Shown here in pieces: positions 32,852 to 41,446 of a DNA stretch of 64,000 bases (its first letter is position 1; the number at the start of each line of letters is the position of its first letter). A model generated the notes under the pieces. That model was not told where the DNA came from, did not search any database, and was given only the letters and a program-made list of their open reading frames with translations. Origin of the DNA: JACWAE01 sp963847595. GTDB lineage: Bacteria > Chloroflexota > Dehalococcoidia > SZUA-161. The stretch spans positions 124,001 to 188,000 of the forward strand of contig CAWKAJ010000003.1 in NCBI GenBank assembly GCA_963847595.1. Direction: 5' to 3'. Made by a program: the position numbers and the translations under genes.

Positions 32852-33928
32852 CTATTCTGCAGAGCGAAACAGGACGATCTCATGAAGTGCTGTCCCTGTT
32901 TCCTTGTTGGTTTTTCCCTCACGAGTCACATTTATCTCGAAATTAGATGAGAGCCTGAAATAACCCGGTCTCAGCCGCAATAAATACTTTGCGATGAGCC
33001 TAAGAGGCAAACTGAAGTTCTCGAGCATGTCCTGGCTCTCTAAGATATCTCTGACACCGAGGTTTACCTCCAGTTCATTCGGGACCCTGATGACAAGCTT
33101 CTTGGGATAGCTGTGTTTAGCTTTCGAGTTGTATTCAAAATCCTGCTTGATGAAGTCGAACTCTCCCGTGCTGAGTACTACTTCTCTTCCGTCAGCCATC
33201 ATCAGGACCTTGACCGCATGGTTGCCCATCTTAGTATTGCACTGGATGAAAGCATAGGATACGGTATAGTGCTGTGAATAGATTCGCCCCCACATCCAGT
33301 AGTCAATTATTCTCGGGAACTGGAAATCCAACCAGTTGTGATCATGGTAGCCAACGCCCTTAACCTGTAGAGTATTATTTCCGTCTGTGACTGTTCCCTC
33401 TACAGAAGCCCTCGCAAAGGGAACTACCCAGGCAAAGTAGCCCATATTCCCGAAGTGAGAAATGCCTGTTCCAGGTTTCCAACTATTCACCTCGGCTCTG
33501 TATGTGAGATGGCAACCAAGGTCTTTCTCCTTCACATAGACCTCATAAAGAGGTAGCTCTCCAGGCAATTGCTGAACCCTCAGATAGTTCCCGCCAATCT
33601 TGACATCAGCCTTGTCGCTAGAAGCGGCGAAAACCGATTTGCTGTAAGGCACGAATTTCTGGGTCTTGCTGCCATCCGGTCTGAGCAGGGTGATTTCAAC
33701 ACCGGTTTTTCCTGCCGCCCCGGGGTTGGGGTTTGCTGCGTGGAAAAAGACCACGATCGTGTGACCGGTTTCCAGATGTGCGTCGAAGTACCACCACTCG
33801 TACATGCCTTTTTTGCGCATGTCGATATGAAGGCCGTCTTCCTCAGGTTTAAGCGGTGTTATCGTAGAATCGCGTCTGCCGGGACCTGTCCACCCTTCTT
33901 TGACCAGCGGGCTTTCTTTGTCAGCCAT
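32852..33928 (-). CDS. CrtC/AttH-like (lipocalin-like) protein
   Basis: The 358-residue protein matches the hydroxyneurosporene synthase (CrtC)/AttH superfamily, whose two lipocalin-like barrels hydrate carotenoid or other isoprenoid double bonds. Signatures are KGMYEWWYFDAHL near residue 40 and VGYHDHNWLDFQFPRI near residue 212, plus SHFGNMGYFAWVVPFARA. No carotenoid genes are present, so a hydratase acting on another alkene, or a lipid-binding role, is more likely. It is the last gene of the group that includes two FAD oxidases and a CCG protein; 38 bases separate it from the previous gene. Confidence 0.75.
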   Translation of the reverse strand: MADKESPLVKEGWTGPGRRDSTITPLKPEEDGLHIDMRKKGMYEWWYFDAHLETGHTIVVFFHAANPNPGAAGKTGVEITLLRPDGSKTQKFVPYSKSVFAASSDKADVKIGGNYLRVQQLPGELPLYEVYVKEKDLGCHLTYRAEVNSWKPGTGISHFGNMGYFAWVVPFARASVEGTVTDGNNTLQVKGVGYHDHNWLDFQFPRIIDYWMWGRIYSQHYTVSYAFIQCNTKMGNHAVKVLMMADGREVVLSTGEFDFIKQDFEYNSKAKHSYPKKLVIRVPNELEVNLGVRDILESQDMLENFSLPLRLIAKYLLRLRPGYFRLSSNFEINVTREGKTNKETGTALHEIVLFRSAE

Positions 33929-33966
33929 GGCTTTTCTCTCCTTTTAATCGGATGCCATGAAATCTA

Positions 33967-35673
33967 TCATGACTTTTGCCCGTCCTCGGGCTCAGCGTAG
34001 AAGAAGGGGTCTGAGGCGGTATTGGGGTCTAATGCCTTCTTTATCTTGCTCATATATTTGGGATAGTTGCGGCATGCCGGGCCGAAGCGCTTATTCATCC
34101 CGCAGCCGAAGGCAGCAATGGGGATTCCCATTGCCTGTTCTATCGCCGCATTGCAGCCGTCTTCTATTATTTCTGCAGAGGCTTTTACCGCTTGGGGGTC
34201 TCCGGAGGCGTACAAGTAGATACCTTCCAGATAACCGAGATGAGCATTTTCAAATGTGCCACCGCACCCCAGATCACCGCCATCATCGAGAAAGATGCCC
34301 TTTTCTATGTACTTCTTTTTCGCTTGAGCGATCCATTCTGCTTGAGCGACTCCCATATCCCAGGTATCAAACGAACCCAACATTGTGGACATCCCCTGAG
34401 AGGGACGGAAGGTTGCCTGTGTGTTGACGGCATTCCGCACCAGCAGCCAGAACAACCTGGAGTCCTGCACCAGCTTTTGCTGTTTTCCTATGGGTATACT
34501 GTGGATAATATCCTGTAAAAAGGGGAAACGGCGCATAATTGCGAGCGGGTCTTTCACAGGTTTCAATAGAGGGCCGGCCACACGTAAAAGTCCCGGGGTT
34601 ATTTTTAAGTACATAGGTATCTTTACGCCGCCTGTTTCCTTCATGATCTGTTTCATCGCTGCCATTTTCCACTTGAATTCGCCCTCCGAGTAACCGATAA
34701 CCGTGTTGACCAGCACATGGTGCATTGCTTTATGAAAGACACCGCTCTCCAACGCAACCTTGAGCTGTTCATTATTCTCGGTCATACCCAGAGCTGTGAA
34801 GAACATGGGGGTGCGGAAACAGGCGAATTCAATCTCAGCCTCACCGAGTTTGTAGCCAGCGTCCCTCATAGCTTTGCCTGATGGGAACGCGTGCACATTC
34901 ATCGCCATTCTTTCCGGCAGTTTATCGAGAACGTAGACCGGGGATTTTCCATGGACTTCCCATTTCGCGGGCCCATTCCACTTATACAGTTTCACAGCAC
35001 ATTTGGTGAAAACTCCGAGTCCTCCGAAAGTCCCTTGAAAACCACGCATGATGCCTCGCAGCGAAGGCCCGGGGCCATCGGCCGTAAACCAGCCTGCGCC
35101 AACACCACCGCTGCCCAGGGTCAGCACTTCGCCGGTAGGTAATACCCATTCTACGCCCAGCAGATTACGACCGCTGTAGCTGGTCGATGGTCCGCTTTCT
35201 CCGTAGCCCCATGCGGCTGTGGTTGATGCCAGAATAGAATGATTGGAGCCTGATGATACGATGTGAACAGTTAGTCCGTGCTTGAAAATCTCCGTCTGCA
35301 GGTCAATGGCGCGCACATAGGGCTCGATGATGGCGACCTGGTTCTTAGTATCAATGTCGATGATTTTATTCATACGCTTCAGGTCGAGAATTATCACGCG
35401 GTCCCTTGAGGCAGCGCATACAGCGTGAAATCCTGTCGACAGCGGCTTGACCATTAAGTGATTTGTATTGCAGAAGCGCATGATTTGCTGAATCTGTTGA
35501 GTGGTCTCGGGCAGCACAACGGCGACGGGCCGGGGGAGCCACTTCGAACCGTCTGTTACCACGGTCTCCGGATTCATGTACAGGGAGTAGGTATCCATCA
35601 TGCAGGGAGCGGTGGACACCCACTCTCGGCCGACTATATCCTGAAGTGCTTTAGTCTCTTTTTCGGTTATCAT
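33967..35673 (-). CDS. FAD-linked oxidase (GlcD/VAO superfamily), 568 residues
   Basis: This flavoprotein has the FAD-binding PCMH fold: RPVAVVLPETTQQIQQIM near residue 48, VKPLSTGFHAVC as the nucleotide loop, and LLGVEWVLPTGEVLTLGSG near residue 172, followed by GPGPSLRGIMRGFQGTFGG. The C-terminus ends in FGPACRNYPKYMSKIKKALDP, the usual end of the family. It oxidises an alpha-hydroxy or alcohol substrate with FAD; the substrate is unknown. It is encoded with a second FAD oxidase and a CCG Fe-S protein, a GlcDEF-like arrangement that would pass electrons to the respiratory chain. Confidence 0.85.
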   Translation of the reverse strand: MITEKETKALQDIVGREWVSTAPCMMDTYSLYMNPETVVTDGSKWLPRPVAVVLPETTQQIQQIMRFCNTNHLMVKPLSTGFHAVCAASRDRVIILDLKRMNKIIDIDTKNQVAIIEPYVRAIDLQTEIFKHGLTVHIVSSGSNHSILASTTAAWGYGESGPSTSYSGRNLLGVEWVLPTGEVLTLGSGGVGAGWFTADGPGPSLRGIMRGFQGTFGGLGVFTKCAVKLYKWNGPAKWEVHGKSPVYVLDKLPERMAMNVHAFPSGKAMRDAGYKLGEAEIEFACFRTPMFFTALGMTENNEQLKVALESGVFHKAMHHVLVNTVIGYSEGEFKWKMAAMKQIMKETGGVKIPMYLKITPGLLRVAGPLLKPVKDPLAIMRRFPFLQDIIHSIPIGKQQKLVQDSRLFWLLVRNAVNTQATFRPSQGMSTMLGSFDTWDMGVAQAEWIAQAKKKYIEKGIFLDDGGDLGCGGTFENAHLGYLEGIYLYASGDPQAVKASAEIIEDGCNAAIEQAMGIPIAAFGCGMNKRFGPACRNYPKYMSKIKKALDPNTASDPFFYAEPEDGQKS

Positions 35674-35717
35674 TCCGCCACCTTCTCTATCGCTCCCACT
35701 TCCATGAGTAAATCATA

Positions 35718-37196
35718 TCAAAGCCCCCACTTGCCGTTGTTCAATACCCTGTTGGGATCAAATATCCCCTTCACTTTCTTCAACACTTCGTAGTTCAGAG
35801 GGTTTTGCTTGAATACTACTTCGCCAGCCGGTCCGTACGGCCTGCTGAAAAAGGCCCCAGTCTCTGCCAGCTTGGTAACAGCTTCCTTTTCGAGTTTACG
35901 CATAACCTCGATGGCGCTTGGTACTCCGGGATTGAATGGGCACATGAGCTCCACATGGCAGGCGTGATTTTGAACAACAGGCTGGATATATAATCCGATA
36001 GACTCTTTTTCTACGGCATGTTTTCCAGCCAGTTCCGTGAAGGTATCGACAAGTCCAGGCGCCCTGTCAAGGGTCGTCAGGAAAAATAATGAAAGACAGT
36101 GTCCCTTCAAACGGTGACGCCAGTCTATTTCCCCACATGGGCGCGTTGCTATGTCCAGCAGGGCCTTCGCTGCGATTTTACCCTGAGACGTGGTCATGCT
36201 CAGCTTGTTCTTGCTGGCAATAGACTCGATGTCCTTGCGCTGATATTCGAGCCGTTTTTTAGGCATTCTTGCGAATCCCGCTATGTTTTGCAGACAGAGA
36301 TATCGAGGCAGCGAGCTGCGTACAGCTTCGAAGTCACCATCGCCCTGCGCACTCATGAGCATAGCCGCCGCAGTGCGATTGAGAACAAACGAATGCTCCC
36401 CTAACCATTGCCGTTGAACCTCGTAGATAAATGGAATCAATTCCAAAAGTGAATCGGCACCGAGAAGGAAGGTTTGTTCCACGGTAGGTCTCAGCTCTGC
36501 GCGCAGTGTAATCCACGTAACAACGCCCATAGTACCCTGGGAACCCTGGATAACACGGTGAAAATCCGTCTGAGATGGCCCCAAAGGGGATTTCTGAGCG
36601 CCGCCGACAGCACGCTGCTGCTCAAGTGTTCCAGGACCGCCTGCAGCACCAGTGCGGAAGATATCTCCGTTTCCGAAAATAAACTCCGTGCTTGCTACAG
36701 GGTCGCTGATGTCCCACTGTCTATTGGGCCATGAGGTCGGTTCCCGGTCCATCACCGATGCGATGACGCTCTTGCCGCTGCGGGGTGATAACGGTATGGG
36801 GACAGTCATTCCATGTGGCTCAAGAGCCTGCAGTAGCTCTCCGTAGGTAACGCCGGGTTCGATCAGGCAGACCCTGTTTCGCCTGTCGATCCAGGGAATC
36901 CGCTTCCATGGAGACAGGTCTATTAAAATATTTTCCTTCACTGCTGCGAACCCACCCTTGCAATGCTTGCCTGTAGATGAGGCCACCGTCAGATTCAGAC
37001 CGGATCCATTAGCGAGCCGTAATAGTTCCTGTAGCTCGTCCACTTTTGCAGGGCGCACTATAAAGGAGGGATTTGTGGCTGAGTCCGTAATGGGATTGGA
37101 TAGTTGAAAAGCGGCGATATCTTTGGGATCGCTACTGGAAGTGCCCTCACGTAAAACAGACCGCAGGCGCTCGCCAAGTTCAGAACCAGGGATCAA
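35718..37196 (-). CDS. FAD-linked oxidase (GlcD-like), 492 residues
   Basis: The protein is a second member of the FAD-linked oxidase superfamily in this operon: RPAKVDELQELLRLANGSG near residue 47, then the loop TVASSTGKHCKGG, and GSQGTMGVVTWITLRAEL near residue 223. It ends in GIFDPNRVLNNGKWGL, the standard C-terminus. It is clearly different from the 568-residue paralogue and may be its partner subunit, as GlcE is to GlcD. The gene lies 13 bases after the CCG gene and 44 bases before the larger paralogue. The substrate is unknown. Confidence 0.83.
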   Translation of the reverse strand: MIPGSELGERLRSVLREGTSSSDPKDIAAFQLSNPITDSATNPSFIVRPAKVDELQELLRLANGSGLNLTVASSTGKHCKGGFAAVKENILIDLSPWKRIPWIDRRNRVCLIEPGVTYGELLQALEPHGMTVPIPLSPRSGKSVIASVMDREPTSWPNRQWDISDPVASTEFIFGNGDIFRTGAAGGPGTLEQQRAVGGAQKSPLGPSQTDFHRVIQGSQGTMGVVTWITLRAELRPTVEQTFLLGADSLLELIPFIYEVQRQWLGEHSFVLNRTAAAMLMSAQGDGDFEAVRSSLPRYLCLQNIAGFARMPKKRLEYQRKDIESIASKNKLSMTTSQGKIAAKALLDIATRPCGEIDWRHRLKGHCLSLFFLTTLDRAPGLVDTFTELAGKHAVEKESIGLYIQPVVQNHACHVELMCPFNPGVPSAIEVMRKLEKEAVTKLAETGAFFSRPYGPAGEVVFKQNPLNYEVLKKVKGIFDPNRVLNNGKWGL

Positions 37197-37209
37197 TCTT
37201 CAACTCACC

Positions 37210-38502
37210 TCACTTGATATCCGCAGCCTCGTACACCAGGTCAATGATATCGATAACCGGAAGCAGCGATTTTTCCAAAGACTTCTGTGATTTAGACAGA
37301 TTCGCTCTGCAATGATGGCATGCGGTGACAAGATATTCCGCCCCTACGTCTATAGCTTCTCCCAGCCGATCGAGGGCTGCTGAGCGCGCTAAGTCTGGAT
37401 ATGCCAGGGGGACTCCCCCACCTCCACCGCAGCAATACGAGTATTCACGAATCCGATACATCTCGACAAAATCGAGCCCTTTTATGGCACGGAGTATCTG
37501 CCGTGGCGGGTCGTATACTCCATTCACGCCCCGGTTGATCTCCTTGGGGGGGTCGGTGTAAGTCATGCACCCGTGGGTTACTTTGTACTCGCCTGCCCAG
37601 GTGAGAGGTGGTTCACTCTGGCGGCCAAGGTAGCAAGGGTCGTGATATGTCACCTTACGCCTGACCGGCCTGGGCAGGCGCAAGCGGCCGTCTTTTATCA
37701 ATTGCGCCAGGAACTCAGTTGCGTGCAATACCTGGGCCTTGGGAGCCCTGGCATACTCAGGATACTTTGAACGTAAAGCTCCCAGGCATGAACCGGACAA
37801 AGTAACTATTGTCTGGATTTTCATATCGTCAAGTTGATTTACGAGACGGTTTGCTGTTTTTGTAAAAGTGTCTCGGTGTCCGGTCCAGTAAGCCGGCATA
37901 CCGCAGCAAGTTTCGTTCCGCATGATGCCGAAATCAACACCCGCGTGCTTCAGAATGTGTGCAAATTTCCTTGCGACATCGGATGCTCCAGGGTCGCTTC
38001 CCGTCATACAGCCCGCGAATAGGAGGACCGGCGCCATTTCGTCCGGAAGTATCTTCACTCCCAGGTCTTTGGCCCAACTTAAATCTGGACTCTCTATTTT
38101 CCCTTGCGGATGGCCGTACTCTTCCAGATTCTTAATCATCGCCTGATGGGCAGGCATGGCGAAACCTTCGTCCACAATGTGCTCTCTAAGCGCCATGTTC
38201 ACAGCGTGGCGCTCCGCCTCCATAATGAATTTGCAGGAAACGTCACAGAGTCCGCATGCGGTGCAAGCGAAGGTGATATCTGCCAGTGTTTGATCGACTT
38301 TGATGCGACCATTGACTAAGGAGAGAGCCATGATGTTCTTACCAGACCCGGAGTATCCGTGAAAATGGAATTGGCGGCTGGATGGACAACCATCTGAGTA
38401 CTTAGGATTCAGCACCGTTGGTAGCGGCACCATTTTACATAAAGAGCATCTGAAGCATTTCTGCATCTCTGCTTCGAGCTCTTTTAGTCGAGATAAAGCC
38501 AT
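37210..38502 (-). CDS. CCG-domain Fe-S oxidoreductase (GlcF/HdrD-like)
   Basis: This 430-residue protein has an N-terminal ferredoxin-like part with Cys residues in CFRCSLC and CTACGLCDVSC. Two CCG domains follow (CCGMPAYWTGHRD near residue 198, and CCGGGGGVPLAYPD near residue 360, then CHHCRANL). It would carry electrons from the two FAD oxidases encoded downstream to a quinone or an electron-transfer complex. It is the first gene of the four-gene group. A relative with the same domain order lies at 11117-12193 beside another FAD oxidase, so the window holds two such complexes. Confidence 0.88.
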   Translation of the reverse strand: MALSRLKELEAEMQKCFRCSLCKMVPLPTVLNPKYSDGCPSSRQFHFHGYSGSGKNIMALSLVNGRIKVDQTLADITFACTACGLCDVSCKFIMEAERHAVNMALREHIVDEGFAMPAHQAMIKNLEEYGHPQGKIESPDLSWAKDLGVKILPDEMAPVLLFAGCMTGSDPGASDVARKFAHILKHAGVDFGIMRNETCCGMPAYWTGHRDTFTKTANRLVNQLDDMKIQTIVTLSGSCLGALRSKYPEYARAPKAQVLHATEFLAQLIKDGRLRLPRPVRRKVTYHDPCYLGRQSEPPLTWAGEYKVTHGCMTYTDPPKEINRGVNGVYDPPRQILRAIKGLDFVEMYRIREYSYCCGGGGGVPLAYPDLARSAALDRLGEAIDVGAEYLVTACHHCRANLSKSQKSLEKSLLPVIDIIDLVYEAADIK

Positions 38503-38654
38503 CTCACCACTCTTTATTCTGAATATCTTGAAAACAAATCGGAGGTCGACTTCTGCGGCAGAATGAACCCTTTCATACAGACGATATTTGAGAGTTACGT
38601 TTGCTCCTGCTTAATTTCCAGGTTATCATGCGATTTGCGCAATGTCAAATACAG

Positions 38655-39968
38655 TTAAAACCTGAGTCTCTTTTTGGCTACCTTTAGAAGGTCATCTCTA
38701 AACTTGGGATGTGCAATCTCGATAAGAGCGAGGGCACGCTCTCTCTCATTCAACGGCGCAAGATTCGCAATCCCGTACTCGGTAACTACATACTGCGCGT
38801 AATGCCTCGGCACAGTCACCCTGGCTCCCTCCGTCAGGTAGGGCACGATGCGAGATATCGTTCCATTGTGTGCAGTGCTGGGCATTATGTTGATCGCCCT
38901 TCCCCCTTCCGACCAGTATGAGCCGATCATGAAGTCAAGCTGTCCGCCCGTGCCGGAGCGCATCGAATCGCCGAAAGACTCCGAGGCGATGGTTCCCACA
39001 AGGTCAATTTCGACGGAGCCGTTGATAGCCACCACGTTTTTCTCCTGGCTCAGCAAGGGAATGGAGTTGGAATATGAAGCACAATAGAACTCGACCATGG
39101 GATTGTTGCCCAGGAAGTCGTAAAGCTCCTGGTCTCCGACGGTGAAAGCCGTGATAATCTTATTCGGATGAGTCTTTTTATATTTACAGGTGACGATGCC
39201 CTTCTCCACAAGCAGGTGGGTGCCCTGGGGAGCCATCTCAGTGTGAATCCCCAGGTCCTTGAGGTCACTATCTGCAAGAAGCTTGGATATCTGGCCCGGG
39301 ACTGCGCCTATTCCTACCTGGATGCAATCCCTGTCCCTGAGCAAGCTCACCACGTTCGCGGCAATCTTCTTATGTACCTCCGACGGTTCGGGCAGCGGAG
39401 GCGAAAAGAGAGGCTCGTCTACCTCCACGAATTTCTCGAACCTGCTGACGTGGTAGTGTGAATTGCCGTAAGTGTGCGGCATCTTGGGGTTAACCTCGGC
39501 GACAATCACAGCGCCCTGGTCAATGATGTCCGGCGTGAAGAATAGATCAAGGCCAAGCGAAACATAACCGTGGTCGTCCGGGGGACTTACCTGACAGAGA
39601 ATAACCGTCCTCCGTGGGTCGATCTCTTGTCGTCTTTTCTGCCAAACACCCACTGTGGAGCTTTGTATCGGAACGAAAGTCGTAATACCTTCTTCATGCT
39701 GCCACATGGTAAGCTGGTTATAGAAGCCGCACATCATATCAAAGGTTTTCATGTACTCACGTGCAAAAATCTTATATGGGTGAAATACAAGTGCTGATAT
39801 ATACTGAACGTTCTTCAGTTCATCTTTGCGGTCCGCGACTGCGTCCATCATTGCCGTCGTGGGCTCACCCAGGCCCAGGGGATTTGCCATCCGGTCGCCT
39901 GATTTGATGACTTTCGCTGCCTTTTTATGATTGCATAGCTTCGACCGGTATTCATCTTTCCAATTCAT
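38655..39968 (-). CDS. Acetyl-CoA hydrolase/CoA-transferase family (4-hydroxybutyrate CoA-transferase-like)
   Basis: The 437-residue protein matches the family of 4-hydroxybutyrate and butyryl-CoA:acetate CoA-transferases. Visible blocks are GIGAVPGQISKLL near residue 222, the segment INGSVEIDLVGTIASESFGD near residue 310 that holds the catalytic Glu, and VTVPRHYAQYVVTEYGIANL near residue 390. It moves CoA between acetyl-CoA and another carboxylic acid. It has its own transcript and lies upstream of the FAD oxidase group on the same strand. The acid it activates is probably a substrate or product of the nearby catabolic genes. Confidence 0.9.
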   Translation of the reverse strand: MNWKDEYRSKLCNHKKAAKVIKSGDRMANPLGLGEPTTAMMDAVADRKDELKNVQYISALVFHPYKIFAREYMKTFDMMCGFYNQLTMWQHEEGITTFVPIQSSTVGVWQKRRQEIDPRRTVILCQVSPPDDHGYVSLGLDLFFTPDIIDQGAVIVAEVNPKMPHTYGNSHYHVSRFEKFVEVDEPLFSPPLPEPSEVHKKIAANVVSLLRDRDCIQVGIGAVPGQISKLLADSDLKDLGIHTEMAPQGTHLLVEKGIVTCKYKKTHPNKIITAFTVGDQELYDFLGNNPMVEFYCASYSNSIPLLSQEKNVVAINGSVEIDLVGTIASESFGDSMRSGTGGQLDFMIGSYWSEGGRAINIMPSTAHNGTISRIVPYLTEGARVTVPRHYAQYVVTEYGIANLAPLNERERALALIEIAHPKFRDDLLKVAKKRLRF

Positions 39969-40344
39969 TTGAAGCTCCTTTCTTTAGCACTAATTCACAT
40001 AAAAGGCGATGACTTGACTGATGGTAGATTCTACATGATTTCGTCCAGAAACAGGTTAAAATTCAGCTTGATACCATTACGTTGCGGAAGGCTTTCTTTG
40101 CGGTACAGATGGTGGCCGAGCCGTTTAGTATCTCCACCGTATGCTGCCTGTATAATAAACCCATTACACGGGGAAAGGCAAGTCTTCACTGAAACATCGA
40201 CAAATTTGGCTTGATTATCGTCAATGCCTCAGTTAATATAGTGACAATCGCTACAATGCTCTTGATTGCAGTATTACATGCAGTAATATCGATTCCCCAA
40301 AACCATGACTAGCCTTTAAATCTGTTGACGTGGAATATGCAGCG
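39969..40344. other. Divergent intergenic region with promoter and operator candidates
   Basis: The stretch lies between a minus-strand CoA-transferase and a plus-strand thioesterase. On the plus strand TTGATT (40211-40216) and TAATAT (40234-40239) have a 17-base spacer. An inverted repeat TATTAC-N5-GTAATA at 40272-40288 lies just downstream and could be the binding site of a dimeric repressor. No gene was seen. Confidence 0.4.
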
Positions 40345-41214
40345 ATGGAAAATGACAGGCATAATGTGTCCGTCAGCGGCGACTATCCGCCGCTGCATCA
40401 CATGTTGCGAGATCTTCTGATCTCAGTTGAGTTTCAAGAAAAGAACCAATGTGTCGCACGAGCACCAGTTGTGCCCCAAATCTGTACTGATAAAGGTGGT
40501 GTGCACATTGGTGTCGTAGCTACACTCGTGGATGTTCTTGGTGCAACTCTGGCAATCAGGGCGGTCTATCCCGACTGGATCGCTACAGCCGGCCTCTCGA
40601 TATACATGAGCAGACCGGCTACATCAGGCACTATCGTTGCATCTGGCATAGTCATCAGAGCAGGCCAGAGCATAAATGTCATCGACGTGGATATCAGTGA
40701 AGAATCAAGCAGCTCTACCCATCCCGGTACATCAATCGGATGCGCAATTATGACTTTCTCAAGGCTCCCCCGAAGAAAGGATACCATCGAGGTCGAGGCA
40801 GACTCGGTCAACGGTGTCACGTTCGCCGTTGAGGGGTCAGGGCTCTCCAGACGCTATCTGGATGAAGTTGGGCTCCAGATTCTGGATGACACGGCAGGCA
40901 TTGTCGAAATCAAAATGACTGATTACATACGCAACAGTTTCGGTGCGATCCAAGGTGGGATTGTGGCCCTTCTTGCTGACATAGCGGGACAGTGCGCGGC
41001 TCGTGCAGCTACAGGTCAACCCTTGATAACGAAGGACTTGACCATACACTATCTGTCTCAAGGGAAAGTTGGCCCATTCCGAACCAGGGCCAGGATGCTT
41101 CGCAAGACTAATGATACAGCCTTGACCCGCGTCGAAGTTGTGGATAGCGGGGCCAATGATCGGCTTCTAATGGTGGGGACGAACACCGCAACGCTGGACT
41201 ACAACTCATTTTAG
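40345..41214 (+). CDS. Double-hotdog thioesterase (PaaI-like)
   Basis: This protein of about 289 residues contains two hotdog domains in one chain. The first (about 10-140) has GVHIGVVATLVDVLGATLA and the second (about 170-285) has FGAIQGGIVALLADIAGQCA, followed by LTIHYLSQGKVGPFR. Both match the PaaI-type helix that positions the thioester. It probably hydrolyses an acyl-CoA and may free CoA in the degradation pathway encoded beyond it. Start uncertain: GTG at 40330 is also in frame, and neither has a strong ribosome site. It is likely a single-gene unit. Confidence 0.8.
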   Translation: MENDRHNVSVSGDYPPLHHMLRDLLISVEFQEKNQCVARAPVVPQICTDKGGVHIGVVATLVDVLGATLAIRAVYPDWIATAGLSIYMSRPATSGTIVASGIVIRAGQSINVIDVDISEESSSSTHPGTSIGCAIMTFSRLPRRKDTIEVEADSVNGVTFAVEGSGLSRRYLDEVGLQILDDTAGIVEIKMTDYIRNSFGAIQGGIVALLADIAGQCAARAATGQPLITKDLTIHYLSQGKVGPFRTRARMLRKTNDTALTRVEVVDSGANDRLLMVGTNTATLDYNSF

Positions 41215-41265
41215 AAATAGTCGCAAATGACAAGTTGGATGCAGAGTATCTTCGATGATGCATTT

Positions 41266-41309
41266 GTAGACAGTAGACAGTTGACAGTCAGATGACATGG
41301 GAATATTAT
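41266..41309 (+). promoter_or_regulatory. Strong promoter with heptad repeats upstream of the first thiolase-like module
   Basis: TTGACA (41281-41286) and TATTAT (41304-41309) are separated by 17 bases, a near-consensus sigma70 promoter. Immediately upstream, and running into the -35 box, three 7-base units lie in tandem: GTAGACA, GTAGACA, GTTGACA (41266-41286). The transcript would have a leader of about 130 bases. Confidence 0.65.
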
Positions 41310-41446
41310 AATGTCCTCTAAGACAAATCCAGAGAGCCATTCTCAGTCAAAGTCAAAACGGGAAATCCTAGAAGCAATAACTAACCCAAACGATCAGAAA
41401 CCTTAGAAATCAGAGCGTTGATTTCTTGGATTATGAGGAGGCAAAA

